From Gryganskiella cystojenkinii (taxonomy: Eukaryota > Mortierellomycota > Mortierellomycetes > Mortierellales > Mortierellaceae): 43,567 nucleotides of DNA. Shown here piece by piece: positions 1 through 11,505 of this stretch. Position numbers and translations under genes: made by a program. The notes under the pieces are model-generated. The model worked only from the letters and a program-made list of their open reading frames with translations. It searched no databases and was not told the origin of the DNA. Every line of letters starts with the position of its first letter. Position 1 is the first letter of the stretch. Location of the stretch: contig JAAAIG010000174.1 in NCBI GenBank assembly GCA_015852425.1, forward strand, positions 10,360-53,926, in the 5' to 3' direction.

Positions 1-91
1 TTTTTCTGCGCATTGAGCTCGACGAGGTTACTTTCATTTCTCTACTTCATTCGACTCTACTCGATACCCCTGCCTACTCATCAAACCAACA

Positions 92-2370
92 ATGTTCTCC
101 ATCCCCGGCTTCAATGTCGGCAGTCTCGTTGTCGAGGCGCCCAAGGAACAGCTCAAGAAGCGGAAACATGAGATCGATTCCCCTGTTGTGACCTCTTCGA
201 CTGTCGCTGCAACCACCACCACAACCTCGGCTCCCTCCTCAACCTCTGCTGCGGCCGTCCTCCCCATCGCCGCCTCGACTTCCAACGCCCCCTTTTCCAA
301 GAAATTCAAAAAAGAGCCTGTCTTTGAGAAGAAGCCTCCCTCAGAACCAAAACTCGGATGGGGTTGGATCCCCGAACCTGTCCCCTTGAAGGAACGCGCG
401 ACCTGGAATCAATCCACAAAGGCTCTTCGAAAGGCCAAGGCTGCAGAGGAGAAGGCCAAGAAGGAGAAGGAGATCGAGGACAAGAAAAACCTCGTCAGTT
501 CGATTAACGCCCCCTCGACCGCTGTTGAACTCTTGTTGAACGGATCTGTGGATATGAAGGATATCGCCACGATCGGTAAAGTGAGCTCGGATAACAAGGA
601 CAATAATGAAGACGGACCAGCCAAGAAGCGCAACAAGCGCTTGGAACGCAAGATTAAGAAAGCCGCTTATCTTGTTGCCTTGGAAGCCAAAGAAGGCAAG
701 AATGCACCCACCGCCACGGAAGCCGATGTCACCATGGAGGACGCTACTACAAATGGCGCCGCTGAGGAAAAGATCGAGGAGACCGAGGCTGGCAATGAAG
801 AAGGAGCAGTCGGCGCCCAAAAGCCCAAGAAGAAGAAGCAGCAGATGCCCAAGACTCCTTTGAGCCCCGAACTCGCCAAATTAACCAACAAGGAGAGACG
901 TATGTTGAAGCAACTCCAGAAAAAGCAAGCAGAGGAAGGTGTTGACCCTCTTGCCAAGCCCGCTCCCGCTCCAGAGGCGGCCGCTCCCAAGGAGAAGAAG
1001 GAGAAGAAGGAAAAGAAGCCTAAGCAAGAGACCAAGCCCGTGGAGCAGGCGACCAAGGCAGTTGAGAGCAAGAAGACTGCCACCGCTGGTGGCAATGCCG
1101 CAGAGAAGAAGACGGAGAAGAAGACGGAGAAGAAGGCCGAGAAGGTTGATAGCACGGCGTCCAAGAAACAGCAACAGCTCGCCAAGGAGAGAGAAAAGTT
1201 GCTCGAGGTAAGCGGCGACAAGACTTCCCCTAAAAGTCGAATTATTTTTCGTATGTTGTTGTACCTGATGTTAACTATTATGTTCTTCCTTTATTAGGCT
1301 CTGTCCCGTACCAATAACGCTCTCGAAGAGCTTCAAAAGTCTTTGGGCGATGGCGAGGATGATGCACCTATGGCCAAGGCAGATGTTCAGTCAGCAGTGC
1401 AAGGAAAGAAGGGCAAGAAGGAGGCTGCGGCGGCCACACCAGCAATGACCAAGAAGGAAAAGAAGGCGGCTCTCACCCCAGCACCTGTTGCACCCGTTAC
1501 CCCTGCCGCAACACAAGCAAAGCAGCCCAAGCTGACCAAACTTCAGGAGCAGATGAAGAAGACCCTTGCAGGAGGCAAGTTCCGTTTCTTGAACGAACAG
1601 CTTTATACGACTACGGGAGAGGAGGCCTTTGACCTCTTCCAGTCCAAGCCCGAGCTCTTTGACGAATACCACGAGGGATTCCGTTCCCAGGTCGAGTTGT
1701 GGCCTCAGAACCCCGTCGATATCTTTATCTCCCAGTTGCGACCCATGCCCAAGGACACTGTGATTGCGGATCTAGGATGCGGAGACGCTCAGATCTCGGC
1801 CGAGTTGCCCAAGCACAATGTCTTGTCGTTTGATTTGGTTGCCAAGAACGAGCGTGTCACGGCCTGTGATATCGCTCATTTGCCTTTGGCGGATAACTCT
1901 GTCGATGTCGCCATCTTTTGTTTGAGTTTGATGGGCACGGACTTCTTGAAGTTTTTGAGAGAGGCTTACCGCGTTTTGAAACCCAAGTAAGTCCTTTGCA
2001 GAATTTATTATCTTGCATGTGTAATCTCTATCCCCATAGTTGATGAAGACTCTAACATTCGCCTCTTCATGTTTATAACTTTCTAAATAGCGGAAAGCTC
2101 AAGATCTCAGAAGTAATCAGTCGATTCACGGATGTGGACGCGTTCGTGGATGCGCTCAAGACTTTGGGTTTCGAGCTCAAGGACTCGGATTCGTCCAACA
2201 AGATGTTTATCATGTTTGATTTCATCAAGCCTGATCCCAATGCGGTCAGCAGTGGCAAGAAGAGCAAGAAGGGGTCCAAGTCAAAACCCAAGGAGGACCC
2301 TCAGCAGGTCGATCTCGAGAGTTTAGATGGACCTAGCTTGTTGAAACCCTGTATTTACAAGAAGCGGTAG
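92..2370 (+). CDS. RRP8: Rrp8-type rRNA (adenine-N1) methyltransferase, nucleolar
   Basis: Predicted 694-aa protein from three exons: 92-1207, 1298-1986 and 2091-2370. Both introns are GT-AG and all frames join. The C-terminal third is the Rrp8 methyltransferase domain. It has the SAM-binding motif ADLGCGDA at about residues 529-536, then FDLVAKNERVTACDIAHLPL and a CLSLMGTDF segment, all typical of Rrp8/nucleomethylin. The family methylates N1 of a conserved adenine in large-subunit rRNA in the nucleolus, using S-adenosylmethionine. The N-terminal ~450 residues are low-complexity and rich in Lys, Glu and Ala, with many KKEKK-like runs that suit nucleolar localisation. This arm makes the protein much longer than yeast Rrp8 (about 390 aa). 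The start is the first ATG, preceded by a pyrimidine-rich leader. Function is certain from the domain; the exact length of the N-terminal arm is less so. Confidence 0.93.
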
Positions 2371-2819
2371 TCTTTCGGGTCCAGTCGCTACTTTTTTTAA
2401 ACCTTCCATCGTTCATTTTATTGTACCATAACGCTGCTCGTGCGGAACAAAAGTAATTAAAATATCATATCTTGCATCTTTCAACTACTATGTCTAACGC
2501 CCCTTACACATTTTACTTTGCAAAGAGCAAAGGATAGGAACAGGTTCAACAATTATGACTAAATTATTTCATCTATTTTTTTTTTGAAAAATGTCGAAAA
2601 ATATTCATTAAGGGGTCTTCTATACACTTTTCTTGCATTGTTACTTTCAATGCATACGCGACATTCTTTTTTTCTTGCATCAATTTCAAACGTCCTTCAT
2701 CTCCTCCTCGGACTCTAGTATTTAAAGGATACTCTTCTTCGACTAAGAATAACGAAGCATTACACAGGAGCCGCACGGTCGCATTCACTCTCAATAGAAA
2801 CTAGCAATCCTACAACGAA
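2371..2819. other. Intergenic region between RRP8 and MED22
   Basis: Contains the RRP8 3' UTR, which is AT-rich, and the MED22 promoter. A TATTTAAAGG sequence near 2719-2728 lies about 95 bases upstream of the MED22 ATG and could act as a TATA element. A T-tract spans about 2575-2585. I see no further gene here. Confidence 0.5.
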
Positions 2820-3654
2820 ATGGCCTCAAGACCAGGCGCCACGCCAACGATACCCACTAGTCAAGGAGGGGTCATGCCCGGAGGACCAGGAGCACCCACA
2901 GCCGGAGCGGGTTCAGCAGGATCAACGGCAACAGGGGGTCCTGGATCCATCGCCGCGTCCATGGTCGGTGGAGCTATCGGGGTCACGGCCGGTCAAACGG
3001 CTGCGATGGCAGCAGCAGCAGCGGCGGCGAGAAACGCAAATCTGTCGGCTTTGCAAGAGATCGAGGAGACCTACAACAAGCGGTTGGATATGGATGTGAA
3101 TCAATTGATGGAATCCTTTGGTGATATCATCAAGGTCGCCACGGTATGGATAACATAACATTGTGAATGGACGGAAACTAGGAAAACGATGGTTTTTCTA
3201 TACATGTACGAAAAAAAAAAAATACTAGCTGACTTCTTTTATCCTGATTACCGATCGAAACCACGACTAGATCATGCACCCAGATACGTCGATCTCCAAG
3301 GACAAATACAAGCTCGCACAGGAATCCTATCAGATTCAGGGACGGGCGACCAACATTGTTTCTTCTGCAGAGTCGCTATTGGCGATGGTGACAGAGTTGA
3401 AACAGACACTGTTGTTGAACGATACGGGGACGCTTGCAGAACTCTCGACCCGGCGTCAGATCGAGTTGTCAACACAAAAGACGGCAGTCAAGCAACGGGT
3501 TCTGGGATTGAAGGAGGAAGTTGATCGGACGATCTGGGAACTGGAGCAGACCTGTTATGGCACTCACAGCTGTAGCAGCAACAACAACGACAACAGTGAA
3601 GATGCACAAGAAAACGATGGCAATGCGATCAAGATGGAAGCCCAATCAGAATAA
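2820..3654 (+). CDS. MED22: Mediator complex subunit 22 (Med22/Srb6, Surfeit-5 family)
   Basis: Two exons, 2820-3143 and 3271-3654, joined by a 127-base GT-AG intron in phase 0, give a 235-aa protein. The first ~65 residues are a Gly/Ala/Pro/Thr-rich leader. After it comes the Med22 core: LSALQEIEETYNKRLDMDV, then DKYKLAQESYQIQ and SAESLLAMVTELKQTLLLND. These segments are characteristic of the family's helical bundle. Med22 sits in the Mediator head module, pairs with Med11, and links transcription activators to RNA polymerase II in the nucleus. The C-terminal ~35 residues are Asn/Ser-rich and look disordered. The protein is longer than yeast Srb6 (about 120 aa) because of both tails. The gene is convergent with the minus-strand gene ending at 3845. 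Confidence 0.92.
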
Positions 3655-3844
3655 ACAAATACAAAAACAAAAAGCAACGAACCCTTTGCAATTTTCAACA
3701 TCAAAAGCTCCGAGGCTATGGACAGTGAAGAAAATGGAGAAGGTAGCATTGGGAATGTTATCGGAGGTAACTATGCATTATGGATTTGTTGGTAATTTTC
3801 ATGCGCATGCTTGTTCGTTAATATTTTCTAGAAACCTTGATTTT

Positions 3845-5608
3845 TCAGCCTTCCCGGACTAGAGGTTGGAGTCCCTTCTGACAAATGTCAACGACCTTGG
3901 GAGTAGGAGCGGGAGACGTTATAGATATGTTCTTGAACCTATCAAGAGGCAGTGTTTCCGTTTCTGAATCCCAAGCCCTCAAAGTATCCTGAAGCACTGG
4001 ACATTGAAATGCGCTGGCGAAAGGCACCGTGATCGGGAGAGTCAAATCAACAGAGCTCTTGAGATTGTGCATAGTGATTATACGACGAGCATCCTCATCA
4101 AATGGGGAGCTATGATAATATCCGCCAAAACCGTCATAATGGGCACCGCTCGTCATCGCCTTGCAAGCGTCGTAGTTTGGGGTCATTGATTTGGACTGCA
4201 GGGACGACTTTGATGGCTCTTCGTGCGTGAGCGAGAGCCCATGGTGATGACATACACCAGAAAACATGTCTTCAGACTTGTGAGACAATGACGAGGACAA
4301 AAGATCGGATAGTGCGAAAGATGACGAAAACGACGACACTGACGGTTGCCACGGCTCCATCTCCGAGTCGTCGGCCTCCGCCTTGCTGTACTTTTGATAT
4401 GGAAGAAACCCAGAGGCTCTTTTGAGGTTCTTGACTTTGGATTGATCAGCGATGTCCGAAGTGGGCGGGGGCGGAATCGAACGTCGAGTCATAAATCGAT
4501 CATGTGTTTGAAAGAAACTACGGGCGGAAGTCGATGCAGAGGATGGCACCGACAGGCTTGCAGAAAGTTGACTCCAGCGTTTGCGAGACCCGATCACAGC
4601 CTTTCGATGAAACAATTGGCGTCTACGACGGCGTGTGCCATCATAGTCAGTATCACAGCTGCTGCTACTACCGATGAGATATATTTCCTCACTCTCAACA
4701 GATCTGAGTTCTGGCTGACGGATCGGACGACGCGGAAGGCTCTTGGTAGGGTTATTCGAAATCTGATCCAGAGTCGCCTTGCTCGCACCAGGAACCTTGT
4801 CGCCATCGTGGTCAATATCTGCCAGGGTCTTAAAAATCTGACTACCGTTCCTGCGAATGTTGGGTCGGACGATTGGAGGGTGAGTGAACATTTGTCCAAA
4901 TCTAACTGCAAGATGTAAGTGCCCATCCTCGAGGTCGTTGTGGTCCAAATTATAAATGTCCTGAGCACGTGAGGTCAGTGGCCCTTGTACTTGTTCAATA
5001 TGAAGAGAAGCGTAGGACACGAGGGAGTTGATCTTGTCTACCACTGCATTTTGGCACAGAGATTGAACAACCCTCGGTCCGATATGGCTACGAAACCTTG
5101 TCGATTCGAAGTAATGGGACTCTGGCGAAGAACGGAGAGTCAGCACTGTCCGTTCTAATAGTTCTACCGAAGTTATGTCTTGTTCGGTCATTGTAAAGTC
5201 CGGGATAGGCTTGCGTTCTCGGCGAGGAATAGATGGAGACGGAGCAGACGCATGAATGTCTGAAGGAGAATCAGGCAGAGGCGGCAACTCTTTGGAGACA
5301 ATGGTTAGGAGGTGGGACTGAACAGAGAAGGCTCTGTGAAGATCATCGAGCTTGGTTGGCGAGGATTTTGAGGATGTTCTCTGAAGGATATATTCTTGTC
5401 TCTCTGGAGCTCGCCCAACCTTCTTCTTTAGAGGCTCATCGCGTTTCTCTTTGGGGATCTGGCTCTCTGCATCTTTAACTTCTTCGAAGATTGTAGGGAT
5501 CTTGGGATAAGGTTTTCCCAGAAGGCAATTGATTAGAGCGACGGGTTTCTTCACAAAGAGCGAGAAAGTTCGTTTGAGTTTGGATTCAAGGCTCATTTGG
5601 TGCGACAT
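3845..5608 (-). CDS. Serine-rich protein of unknown function
   Basis: A single uninterrupted 587-aa reading frame, from ATG at 5608 to a stop at 3845-3847. I do not recognise the family. The N-terminus is basic with a short hydrophobic patch (residues ~15-30, LFVKKPVALINCLLG), too weak for a clear signal peptide. A Pro-rich segment follows (KELPPLPDSPSD, then RRERKPIPDF). The most ordered-looking part is about residues 140-240, starting near TEQDITSVELLERTVLTL and including VVDKINSLVSYASLHIEQV. The second half is rich in Ser, Arg and His and is probably disordered, with many possible phosphosites. The length without stops, and codon use like the neighbours, argue for a real gene. A regulatory or scaffold protein is possible, but that is a guess. 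It diverges from the gene at 6304. Confidence 0.7.
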   Translation of the reverse strand: MSHQMSLESKLKRTFSLFVKKPVALINCLLGKPYPKIPTIFEEVKDAESQIPKEKRDEPLKKKVGRAPERQEYILQRTSSKSSPTKLDDLHRAFSVQSHLLTIVSKELPPLPDSPSDIHASAPSPSIPRRERKPIPDFTMTEQDITSVELLERTVLTLRSSPESHYFESTRFRSHIGPRVVQSLCQNAVVDKINSLVSYASLHIEQVQGPLTSRAQDIYNLDHNDLEDGHLHLAVRFGQMFTHPPIVRPNIRRNGSQIFKTLADIDHDGDKVPGASKATLDQISNNPTKSLPRRPIRQPELRSVESEEIYLIGSSSSCDTDYDGTRRRRRQLFHRKAVIGSRKRWSQLSASLSVPSSASTSARSFFQTHDRFMTRRSIPPPPTSDIADQSKVKNLKRASGFLPYQKYSKAEADDSEMEPWQPSVSSFSSSFALSDLLSSSLSHKSEDMFSGVCHHHGLSLTHEEPSKSSLQSKSMTPNYDACKAMTSGAHYDGFGGYYHSSPFDEDARRIITMHNLKSSVDLTLPITVPFASAFQCPVLQDTLRAWDSETETLPLDRFKNISITSPAPTPKVVDICQKGLQPLVREG

Positions 5609-6303
5609 CTTTGTATCTTGTTTGTTGATGTTGACGAAAGAATGGTGAAAAGTGGAGCCGGTTGTGAAGAAGATAGAGGGTGGCGGATAGAATCACACAA
5701 TATATTATTTTAGTGCCTTCGAGTAAAAGTCATATAGCTGATACACAGTGTTGTCGTTGGGGAGGATAAATGTTCAACTTTCGGAAGGTGAGGAGAGGGG
5801 GCAAGGTTCGTCCTGTGTCGTTAATATTTATGACTGGGCACCAACCTGCGGAGAGAAGAGTGAGCTTAACTTTCGATACAGTCGTGACGACCAAGAATGG
5901 TATATATCAATTGTTGAAATAGGTGTGGTAGGTAGTGTACACCACAGATTTTTTTACAGAAAAAAGAGCCAGTGGCAATGGAACCTCTGTTGTCCAGTTT
6001 TGGACGCGGTGCTGAGAGCTTTACACGGATCATAGACAGTTCGGAGAATGCAGACTGTGGCAACCTGCTTGCAGTGAAACTGTTATTGCACAGAAATAAT
6101 TTTCCCCCGTAGAGTTTATCATCATGCCGCGAGACCACAAACGGCCGTTGCAATTTCGTGAACGCCACCAAATTGTATCTCGTGACTGCTGTTATGATCC
6201 AAGAGCCTTTTAGTTACATGCACAAAAAAAAAAGGACGAATGTTGCCACCTGTATCTCTTTCTTTCCCCTCGCTACACATTTCTTATCCTTACTGTGCGT
6301 GTC
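5609..6303. promoter_or_regulatory. Shared intergenic promoter region of two divergent genes
   Basis: A 695-base gap between the ATG of the minus gene (5608) and the plus gene (6304), so it must hold both promoters. The AT-rich run AATATATTATTTTA at about 5699-5712 could serve as a TATA-like element for the minus gene. The plus side ends in a pyrimidine-rich stretch (about 6255-6290), as seen before many starts in this window. No coding signal was found in it. Confidence 0.45.
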
Positions 6304-9300
6304 ATGGAGCAAGCGAGGCGCGGCAATAGCTCCAGGAGCGGTCGGGATAGAGATGCGGAAATTTTTACACCGCAACGACAGCGTTCAAGACCTGATGCAC
6401 AACAGGACAAGGTCATGGACTTGCATGACAACAACAGCAACCACAACGACATGGCATCTCAGTCAGAGGAGGGACCGTTATCAGATCCTCAAGAACGAGA
6501 CCAAGATCAAGGCCAAAAGCATAATCGACAACAATACGAACATCAAGAACAACCACCGACCAAGAAGCTTACAAAAGGTCAACGGCAGCTCCTTCGACAG
6601 AACAAGAAACGGGAAAAATATTTGAAAAGGCTCCAATTGGAAAAGCGTCGAGAACAGCGCCGAAAGGAAGAAAAGAAAAGACTAAGACGGCGAAGGCAAA
6701 AACTGCAACTGCAAAAGAAAAACCTTGGACATCAACGACAGCCAAAGTTACAACCCGAAAAGATCACCGAGGACAGCAAATCGATCTACTACCCCAACAG
6801 AACTCAATGGTTCCTTCAAGATTATTCAGCAGTCTCTCAGGATGATGCACAGTCGGACCAGGACGAGACGGAGAAGACAGATCCTTGGCAAGTGCCCCTG
6901 GTCAACGGGATTATGGGCCATGAAATCAATGCCATGGCTCGTGCGTTTTTGGAACTGCCTGCAGTCCAGAACGAGGATGAAGTTCAACGACCTCAAACAG
7001 ACCAAGATATCGACCGTGAAGCAGAATCCGAATCCACCACTGCCGGGGGAGTGAATGATGTGACTCTCTTACAACTGTTCACTGATCAAGTCAAGACCAA
7101 TCTTTCTCGAGGAGATAACAAGGATTTCAAACGGTTGCTCCAGAATCAAATGGATCAAGCCAATGTCTGTCGATTGTCGAAGAAAGAGGTCCTCGGCAAC
7201 GGAAAAGGTCGTGCACTCCGTGGCGAAGGAATTTACGAAAGATCGTTGTCACCTTATCCAGTCTATCTCGAACTCAAGGCCAATCGACCAGTCGACTATA
7301 ATCGTAAGTTTTCTACCTTTTCCTACATGTAGAGGTCTGAGTTCTGGTTTACTCTGACAATGGTCCGGCTCCTAAACAATATCCGTTATTTTACAACGCT
7401 TTATGACGAATATAGATAATTATGACTGGATGTCCCCAATGTCGCCTATTCGAAATGTGAGCGATGAACTCAACCTGGAATTCATCAAGCTGAAGAATCG
7501 ACTACAACGGGTCATGCTGCGGACGCCAACAGGTAGCCAAAGAAAGAAGACACAAATGTGATAATCGCGCCTTCATGGGCGATCTCTTGTTGTAGTAGTG
7601 CCATTTACTCATATACTTTTTTTTTTTTTGTATTTTCTTATCAGATGAAAAATCAGCAGAGAAGCGGACGAGGTTGATTCATTATTACAAGGGCAGGTTG
7701 GTGGCCATGGATCGTTGCTTCAGTGTGCCTTTGGATATCAAGAATCTTCGCTGCAACTGGTGCGGTGGAAAGGTCCCACCAGTCTCGAAGGACTTTGAAC
7801 TTCAATTTGCGCGTTTGGATGTCGATGGTATTGGGACATTGCGGACGATGTACGAAGTTGATCATGAAGGCAGACCGCTGTGCCTCCATTGCAGTAAGTT
7901 TACCGATTTACGGCACCCGTAGCTTGCAGAATATCAATGGTTTGCCACCTAATGTTTTTGCACGCCTGAGCTTTCAGATTGCTAATGCCTTTACTTCATT
8001 TCTGCGGATTCGGTTTAGTTGCTGAATGCGGGGCGTTGCTCAAGGAAAAGAGGCGATTCCAGAGCCTTTACGAGTTGACGGCCATCCCTCAACCCACGGG
8101 CTGCAGTCATTGCGGTATTCGCTTCAGCTCTCACTTTAGCCCGGCGTTCGGTCGAATTGGACAAACCTGTCTGGAATGCAGTAAGCCTACACTTTTTCTG
8201 TGATACGCTTTCCTATTGGAAACTTGGACAATAGCAGGACGCGGTGCTAACCTGCAGCTTTTTTTTCTTCTCTAGCTGATTCTCATACCTCTTTGGGATC
8301 TTATCCCGAACCGCCCCCTGTTACCCCCGAAGGATTCCAGTAAGAGTTCATTTTTTGTTGTCCTCAAGTTGATTTTACCCTGCCAGCCCGGCCTCGATGC
8401 TTTGATGCTAATTATCGCATCTATGTTTTCTTCTAGAGAGCTGCTGGGGGCTGTCATCGATTCTACCGATGACCAGGGCATCCATTGGGATCGGGTCGCT
8501 AACCACGCTAAAGCCAATCCAAATTTCCAATATACGGCCCAAGGAATCCATTCAAGATGGTTACACCATATCAAGCAGCCTGGTAAAACCAAATGTCTGT
8601 TTGGAGAAACGCGCGATGTATTTCTCAACTTCTTTTCAATATTTTAATAACCTAACTTTTCTATTCTGTTTTTGAAATCCTCTAGATACACCGTATTATC
8701 AAACATACATCTTGCTGCAACATAATCATTTGACGAGGCGAAGCCAGGACTGGGAGCTTTATACCTGTCGAGCCGAATCCCCAACACACGCGGCCCTGTA
8801 CTTTGCTCGCTTTGTCGCTCTTTATAAGAAGAGACCCATGACATACCTCTACATTCGACAACTCGAAGAGTGGAATATACCCCCTCCCCGTTCCGATGAC
8901 TGGGAGGATCTGTCATACGGCCTCTTGACATTTGACCAACTCAAGAGCAGGATTCAGGAAAACCTTTTAAAGGCGAGTTATGATCAGGACCCCGAAAGTA
9001 CCGAGCTCGCCACCTTGGAAACCAAGCTAGAGAGTATCCGTAAGGCGAACCTTCGGAAATTGAGACCCTCTGGCCAGATCGTCAACTTGAATCCCGAGAA
9101 GAACAACGCACACACTTTATGGGTAGATAGGATGAAGGACGAGTTTGGCCCTTCGAACGCTCATCTGATGAACCAACTTATCTGGGACGACGAGGAGGAT
9201 TTCCGGAATCGAGTCGAGTTCCAGCAATATCTACCATTGATGATCGAGAAGAGTATCAAGATCAAGCAACGAATTTGGTACACCAAGTCTCTGAAAGAAC

Positions 9301-11327
9301 GACGAAGGATGAGGAGCGCGCTTCCGACGTACCATGGACGGCACTGGACCATCAAGGATATGGAGTACGATCTTAGGACCCACTACCGTCTCTTTCACGC
9401 AATGTTCATGCGTAACTTGGAGGCGCGCGAAGGTGTGGTGAAAGGCGTCCTTGGTCACATTGCCTTGGATTGCCCCGAGACTCGTGCGACACACATGCCG
9501 TTATGGGCTCTGGAGAATGCGCGGAGCGTGATCCGACATACCGCGGCGGACAATCGTCTCCGACGGATCCATGAGCGGCATAATATGTACAAGCGTTACC
9601 AGACCTTGACGATATTGAGGCGACGGAAACCAGAGGAGAGTCGACTGAGCCTCAACACGATAAAAAAGCAGTCGATCAAGCGTTTAAAGAATGATATCAG
9701 TCAGTTTTCAGCGGCCCGTGATGGCGAGTCTAGACGGCGACCTGAGGACTGTGACGCGATTGCAAGGAATGTTGGACGTATCACCGCCTCCCAGGGTGCC
9801 CAAAAGCTTCAATTCGAGAAAGTGCCTCTCGGGACCTTGACTGATAGCCCAGCAGAGTTTCTCAACCCAGTCCGATTCCCTAACGCGATGCGGCAAAGAC
9901 TCGGACCAAGGCGTGTACGCTTGAGTGCAGCTCAAAAGTTGTTCCTGGAGCAGCAGGTGGAAGGTGCCAGCCGAGCGGATGTCCCTGCCGAGATCGAGCG
10001 AGGCCCAACTATCAAAGTCAACTTTAAACCTCTGTACAAGGACGGAAAGTTGCCTAGAGCGTTTGCTCAACGACAGGATCTTCCTGACGCTTTCAATGAC
10101 ACTCCCACACCGTCAGCCGACTACCCGATCCACCTCTTGCCACAAGAATACCAGGTCCATGTCTTTCAATCGCTGCTGACCTCCGAGTCCAGGACCGCGC
10201 ATGTTCGATTGGTCCGTTCGGAAAGATATAAGCGTCAGGGCGACAGTGTACAGGGTGGAGGACCGGTTCAGTTGCCAAAAGTCATCAGTGTGGAGAACAC
10301 TCGAGGATTTTACCGAGATTCGAACAGGTCTGTCCGAAGCAAGAGTTCAAGGATGGATTCCGATCCTGTTGTTTTACTGCGGTCTAAACCTGATTCGGAG
10401 GTGGACCATAGAGGCGTAGAGACGTGGCAACAGTTGGAGGACCTGCTCGAGCATTCAGATAACGAGTCGGAAGATGACGATGCCGGTAACGGCGAGAAAG
10501 GGAATGGGGGAAAGAGACGGAAGGAAGAAGAAGAAGGCGGAGAAAAGTCGAGAAAGAAGCTCGGTCGCAATGTTCCTCGGTTACAAGTGGATCAAGTCGA
10601 TCTGAAGGCGGGAGAGGGACTTGACGAGTACCAGGGAGCACTCCATCGCATCCATTACGAGACCGTGATGAACGAGAGCGTGGTTTTGGATGAAGTTCAA
10701 GCGGCTCGACGTGCAATGGAAAAAAAGAATGAGGATATTCTCGAGAATTCGATCGTTGAAGAGGATAGGGAGGTCGTCAAGCCGGTTGTATTGCGCAAAT
10801 TGGCCGCCCATGGCAAACTGGATCAATACTTGCCTAAGGCTGCTCCAGAATCGGATTCAGACCTAAGTCTTCACCTGGATTCCAGCACAGACTTGGACTC
10901 GGACTTGGACTCGGACTCGGACTCGGACTCGAGCTCGAATGCAGACATGGTTTCGGACTCGGCGCGTGCAACCGCATCGACATCAGCAATGAAGGACGAT
11001 AAGGATCCTGAGATCAAGAACACACTCATCAACACACTCATCAGACGAGAGTTGCTCAAATACCAAAGCGTAGCCCAGTCGATCATCAACGAGAGCCAAG
11101 AATCGGAGCCTGAGCTAGAACCACCAAGAAAATTCAGGATCAATACTGATCGAGATGGAGAGATGGATGCGCTCTCGGAAAGGAGCGAGACAACGCCGAA
11201 ACAGAGACCAAGGAAAAAGAGGGCCACTCAAGAGGCAGTCGTTTCCGAGCATGATCAGGACCAAGATCATGACAGCGACCACGATAGCGAGGTTGACATT
11301 GACAGAGATGATGCTATGAGTGAATAA
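6304..11327 (+). CDS. Large nuclear-looking protein with two CxxC-pair zinc elements and a Myb/SANT-like segment
   Basis: Seven exons join in frame: 6304-7303, 7416-7532, 7645-7893, 8019-8180, 8276-8339, 8437-8582 and 8686-11327. They encode about 1459 aa. Residues 1-330 are Gln/Arg/Lys-rich and probably disordered. A first cysteine set (C409, C412, C452, C455) and a second (C484, C487, C506, C509) look like zinc-binding elements. The second has CX2C-X18-CX2C spacing, near that of GATA fingers, but lacks their usual Trp-Arg-Arg core. About residues 532-579 (HWDRVANHAK, then GIHSRWLHHIK) resemble a Myb/SANT helix set. A long charged helical region follows, and the tail carries acidic Asp/Ser repeats and basic patches. 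Together these suggest a chromatin or DNA-binding protein. I do not recognise the family, and the function is inference. A split into two genes is possible, but the splice frames favour one. Confidence 0.75.
10889..10932 (+). repeat. Hexameric GGACTC/GGACTT repeat encoding Asp-Ser/Leu
   Basis: An imperfect six-base repeat inside the last exon of the zinc/Myb gene. It encodes alternating Asp-Ser and Asp-Leu residues in the acidic tail. It stays in frame, so copy-number change would only lengthen or shorten the acidic stretch. Confidence 0.8.
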
Positions 11328-11505
11328 AGACCCATAGATATTTTTCGAAACAAAGAGCCTTGCTACTATCGAATATTCTCACATCATGTTAACGAGAAAT
11401 GAACATATAAAACGACTGTGACGAACAGGAAGAGGGGGGGAGATAAAAATTCAAAACATTAGAGGCAGACCCTGCAAGTTTTTTATTTTTTTGTGGAAAA
11501 ATAAT

